A stretch of DNA of 64,000 bases from DASWUZ01 sp036401375 (GTDB lineage: Bacteria > Acidobacteriota > Terriglobia > Terriglobales > Acidobacteriaceae), in assembly GCA_036401375.1 (NCBI GenBank), contig DASWVB010000007.1, positions 1-64,000 on the forward strand. Reading direction: 5' to 3'. The translations under genes were made by a program, and so were the position numbers. Shown one piece after another: positions 62,138 to 64,000 of the stretch (positions within the stretch are counted from its first letter, which is position 1; each line of letters begins with the position of its first letter). Under the pieces are notes generated by a model that was not told the origin of the DNA, did not search any database, and worked only from the letters and a program-made list of their open reading frames with translations.

Positions 62138-64000
62138 ATGAATTTGCGTCCCCTGCTTAACCTATTGACCTTGGCGTGTTTGATCAACACCGCGGAGGCC
62201 CTTGCCGAGGCGCCCTCTTCGAGAGTGGCAGGGCCAATCGACGACTCCCGCATCGTTAGCCTTGCTGTCGACGGCAGCAGGGTCACTCCGCTTATCACGG
62301 CCCGCGGTTCCGACGAGGGAGCGCTCGCGGACGGGATGCCCCTCAATCGCATGCTGATCGTGTTACAGCGCAGCCCGCAGCAGGAGGCGGAACTAAAACG
62401 CCTGATCGATGCTCAGCAGGATAAAAGTTCGCCGGATTACCATCGCTGGCTCACTCCTCAGGGGTTCGGACGGCTCTTCGGACCCTCCGATCACGATCTG
62501 ACGGCGCTGGCCGGCTGGCTGGCGTCAAGGGGATTTTCCGGCATTCAGGTCAATGCAGGCCGCACCCTGGTCGAGTTCTCCGGAACGGCGGGGGCGGTGA
62601 GGAGCGCGTTCCATACCACGGTGCATCGATACCTGGTTCGCGGAAAAGATCGTTACTCAGCTGTCTCCGCCCCGCAGATCCCGGCGGCGCTCGCCCCGAT
62701 CGTGTTCGGCTTCGCCAGTCTCGATAATTTTGGACGGGCGGCAGCCCCTGTGCATATCGATCGCGGGCTGAGCGGCTCTACCGTGGGTTCGGGCTATGTC
62801 ACGGCTCAGCCCGCACCGAGCCCCTCTTATACGACTTCTTCGAGCGCCGGCACCGTCTACGCCGTGACGCCCTACGACCTGGCCGCGATCTACAATGTGA
62901 CTCCCCTGTGGAATGGCAACATCGATGGAACAGGACAGACGATCGCGGTGGTTGGGCAGAGCGACATCAACGCGGCCGATTTTGTCAGCTTCCGCAAGCT
63001 CTTTGGGCTGCCCATTGGGGACACATCGAGCGCGACGCATACCCAATACCTTGACCTGATCTACAACGGGCCAAACCCCGGGATCAACCAGGACGAGATG
63101 CGCGGGGACGCGGACACGCAGTGGGCAGGCGCGGTCGCCAAGGACGCAACCATCGACTATGTTGCCTCGGCGAGCACGGAGGTAACCCTTGGCAGCGACC
63201 TCTCCGCGGCTTATATAGTCGACAACAACCTTGCACCGGTGCTGGTAGATAGTTTCAGCCGCTGCGAGCGCGATGCAGGCGCTGGTTATAACTCCTTCAT
63301 CAACGGCCTGTGGCAACAGGCGGCGGCCCAGGGCATTACGGTTGTGGTCGCAGCGGGAGACGGTGGATCGGCCGCCTGCGAAGCTCCCTCGGCAGGCGCG
63401 GCGAGCAGCGGCCTCGCGGTGAACGCGATCGCCAGTACGCCCTACAACGTCGCCGTAGGCGGCACTGATTTCTACATGCCTGCGGGCGGCTCAGCCTATT
63501 GGAACGCGAGCAATGACCCCACTACGGCTGCTTCGGCGAAGGGGTACATCCCAGAGACGACCTGGAACGACAGCTGCGCAAACACCAACTTCGCAGCCAT
63601 CTCTCCCTACTCCGGGGAGACACCGGAGCAGGTCTGCAACAACGCGGCAGCGTTCAACGCCGGCCTGCTGAACGTCCGTGCCGGTGGCGGAGGTGCGAGC
63701 AGCTGCGCGCAATCCTCGGGCTCTTACTGCAGCGGCTATGCGAAGCCATCCTGGCAGTCAGGAGCAGGTGTGCCCGCGGACCAGGTGCGTGATCTGCCCG
63801 ACGTGTCTCTGTTCGCTGGTGACGGCAGCTTCAGCTCACTCTACTTCTTATGTCAGCAGTCGGCGCTCCCCTCAGGCAGCACCTGCGGGCTGGGCGTACC
63901 GGGAGTGAACTTCACCGGCGCTGGCGGCACCTCATTTTCCTCCGCGGCGTTTGCCGGGGTGGTCGCCCTCATCGATCAGAAGACAGGCACTCGCCAGGGT
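62138..64000 (+). CDS. S53 (sedolisin/pro-kumamolisin) serine-carboxyl protease, 3' end outside window
   Basis: The frame runs 621 residues to the window edge without a stop. A signal peptide (LLNLLTLACLINTAEALA) is followed by the pro-kumamolisin activation domain (about 60-205; SSPDYHRWLTPQGFGRLFGPSDHDL). The catalytic S53 domain starts near 245 (YDLAAIYNVTPLWNG). The catalytic Glu and Asp appear in NQDEMRGDADTQW near 325, the oxyanion-type aspartate in LVDSFSRCE, and the catalytic serine in GGTSFSSAAFAGVVAL near 598. AGGAG precedes the ATG at 62138. S53 enzymes are acid-active secreted peptidases. It is missing its C-terminus here, including the calcium site. Confidence 0.93.
   Translation, partial: MNLRPLLNLLTLACLINTAEALAEAPSSRVAGPIDDSRIVSLAVDGSRVTPLITARGSDEGALADGMPLNRMLIVLQRSPQQEAELKRLIDAQQDKSSPDYHRWLTPQGFGRLFGPSDHDLTALAGWLASRGFSGIQVNAGRTLVEFSGTAGAVRSAFHTTVHRYLVRGKDRYSAVSAPQIPAALAPIVFGFASLDNFGRAAAPVHIDRGLSGSTVGSGYVTAQPAPSPSYTTSSSAGTVYAVTPYDLAAIYNVTPLWNGNIDGTGQTIAVVGQSDINAADFVSFRKLFGLPIGDTSSATHTQYLDLIYNGPNPGINQDEMRGDADTQWAGAVAKDATIDYVASASTEVTLGSDLSAAYIVDNNLAPVLVDSFSRCERDAGAGYNSFINGLWQQAAAQGITVVVAAGDGGSAACEAPSAGAASSGLAVNAIASTPYNVAVGGTDFYMPAGGSAYWNASNDPTTAASAKGYIPETTWNDSCANTNFAAISPYSGETPEQVCNNAAAFNAGLLNVRAGGGGASSCAQSSGSYCSGYAKPSWQSGAGVPADQVRDLPDVSLFAGDGSFSSLYFLCQQSALPSGSTCGLGVPGVNFTGAGGTSFSSAAFAGVVALIDQKTGTRQG

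Overview
The window looks like chromosomal DNA from an Acidobacteriota soil bacterium of the Terriglobia/Acidobacteriaceae kind. This is an inference from gene content, not a database result. The signs are high GC coding DNA, frequent GTG and TTG starts, a pro-kumamolisin (S53) protease, many standalone regulators and c-di-GMP proteins, a large exopolysaccharide locus, and no phage, transposase, rRNA or tRNA genes that I could see.

Bases 1-31087 are mainly housekeeping and signalling genes. A SAM-I-type riboswitch precedes a threonine-synthase-like PLP enzyme that overlaps a MoaD/ThiS-like sulfur carrier. Next come small envelope proteins, a periplasm-facing GGDEF-EAL protein, SixA, acetate kinase, heme A synthase and a LOV-GGDEF-EAL photoreceptor. 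An ErpA/IscA protein, a helix-hairpin-helix lipoprotein, YceI and a type III polyketide synthase with a flavin oxidoreductase follow. FluC, a TonB-like protein, a CheY-like receiver and a DinB protein lead into a cytochrome c maturation block (CcmF, CcmH, CcmI-like). YchF, a ZIP transporter and xylulokinase come after it. The section ends with a divergent SLOG / TRPM-type-SLOG-SLATT pair that resembles predicted nucleotide-sensing, membrane-pore conflict systems.

Bases 31567-52613 are a Wzx/Wzy-type exopolysaccharide locus. A rightward arm holds two GT4 glycosyltransferases, an Fe/2-oxoglutarate-oxygenase-like protein, a flippase and a GT8. It converges on a leftward arm that starts at Wza and runs through the Wzc tyrosine kinase, a NusG-like antiterminator, a WbaP-type initiating transferase, a GT4, a Wzy-like polymerase, a DPPR-synthase-like UbiA protein, a GT39-like membrane glycosyltransferase and a GMC oxidoreductase. 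A GT2 lies upstream of wza.

Bases 52740-61428 are accessory. A short XRE regulator has three inverted repeats in front of it. A leftward, translationally coupled operon encodes an E1 alpha-beta fusion, an E2-like acyltransferase with a C-terminal cysteine cluster, and an apparent acyl-carrier-domain/phosphopantetheinyl-transferase fusion. A hexapeptide acyltransferase, a FemAB/GNAT-like protein and a secreted GH16 glucanase lie on the other strand. The window ends inside an S53 protease gene.

The three most interesting systems are the riboswitch-controlled PLP enzyme plus sulfur carrier (possibly a homocysteine-forming pair), the SLOG/SLATT module, and the E1-E2-carrier/PPTase operon, which resembles enzymes that divert an acyl or C2 unit from central metabolism onto a carrier protein.
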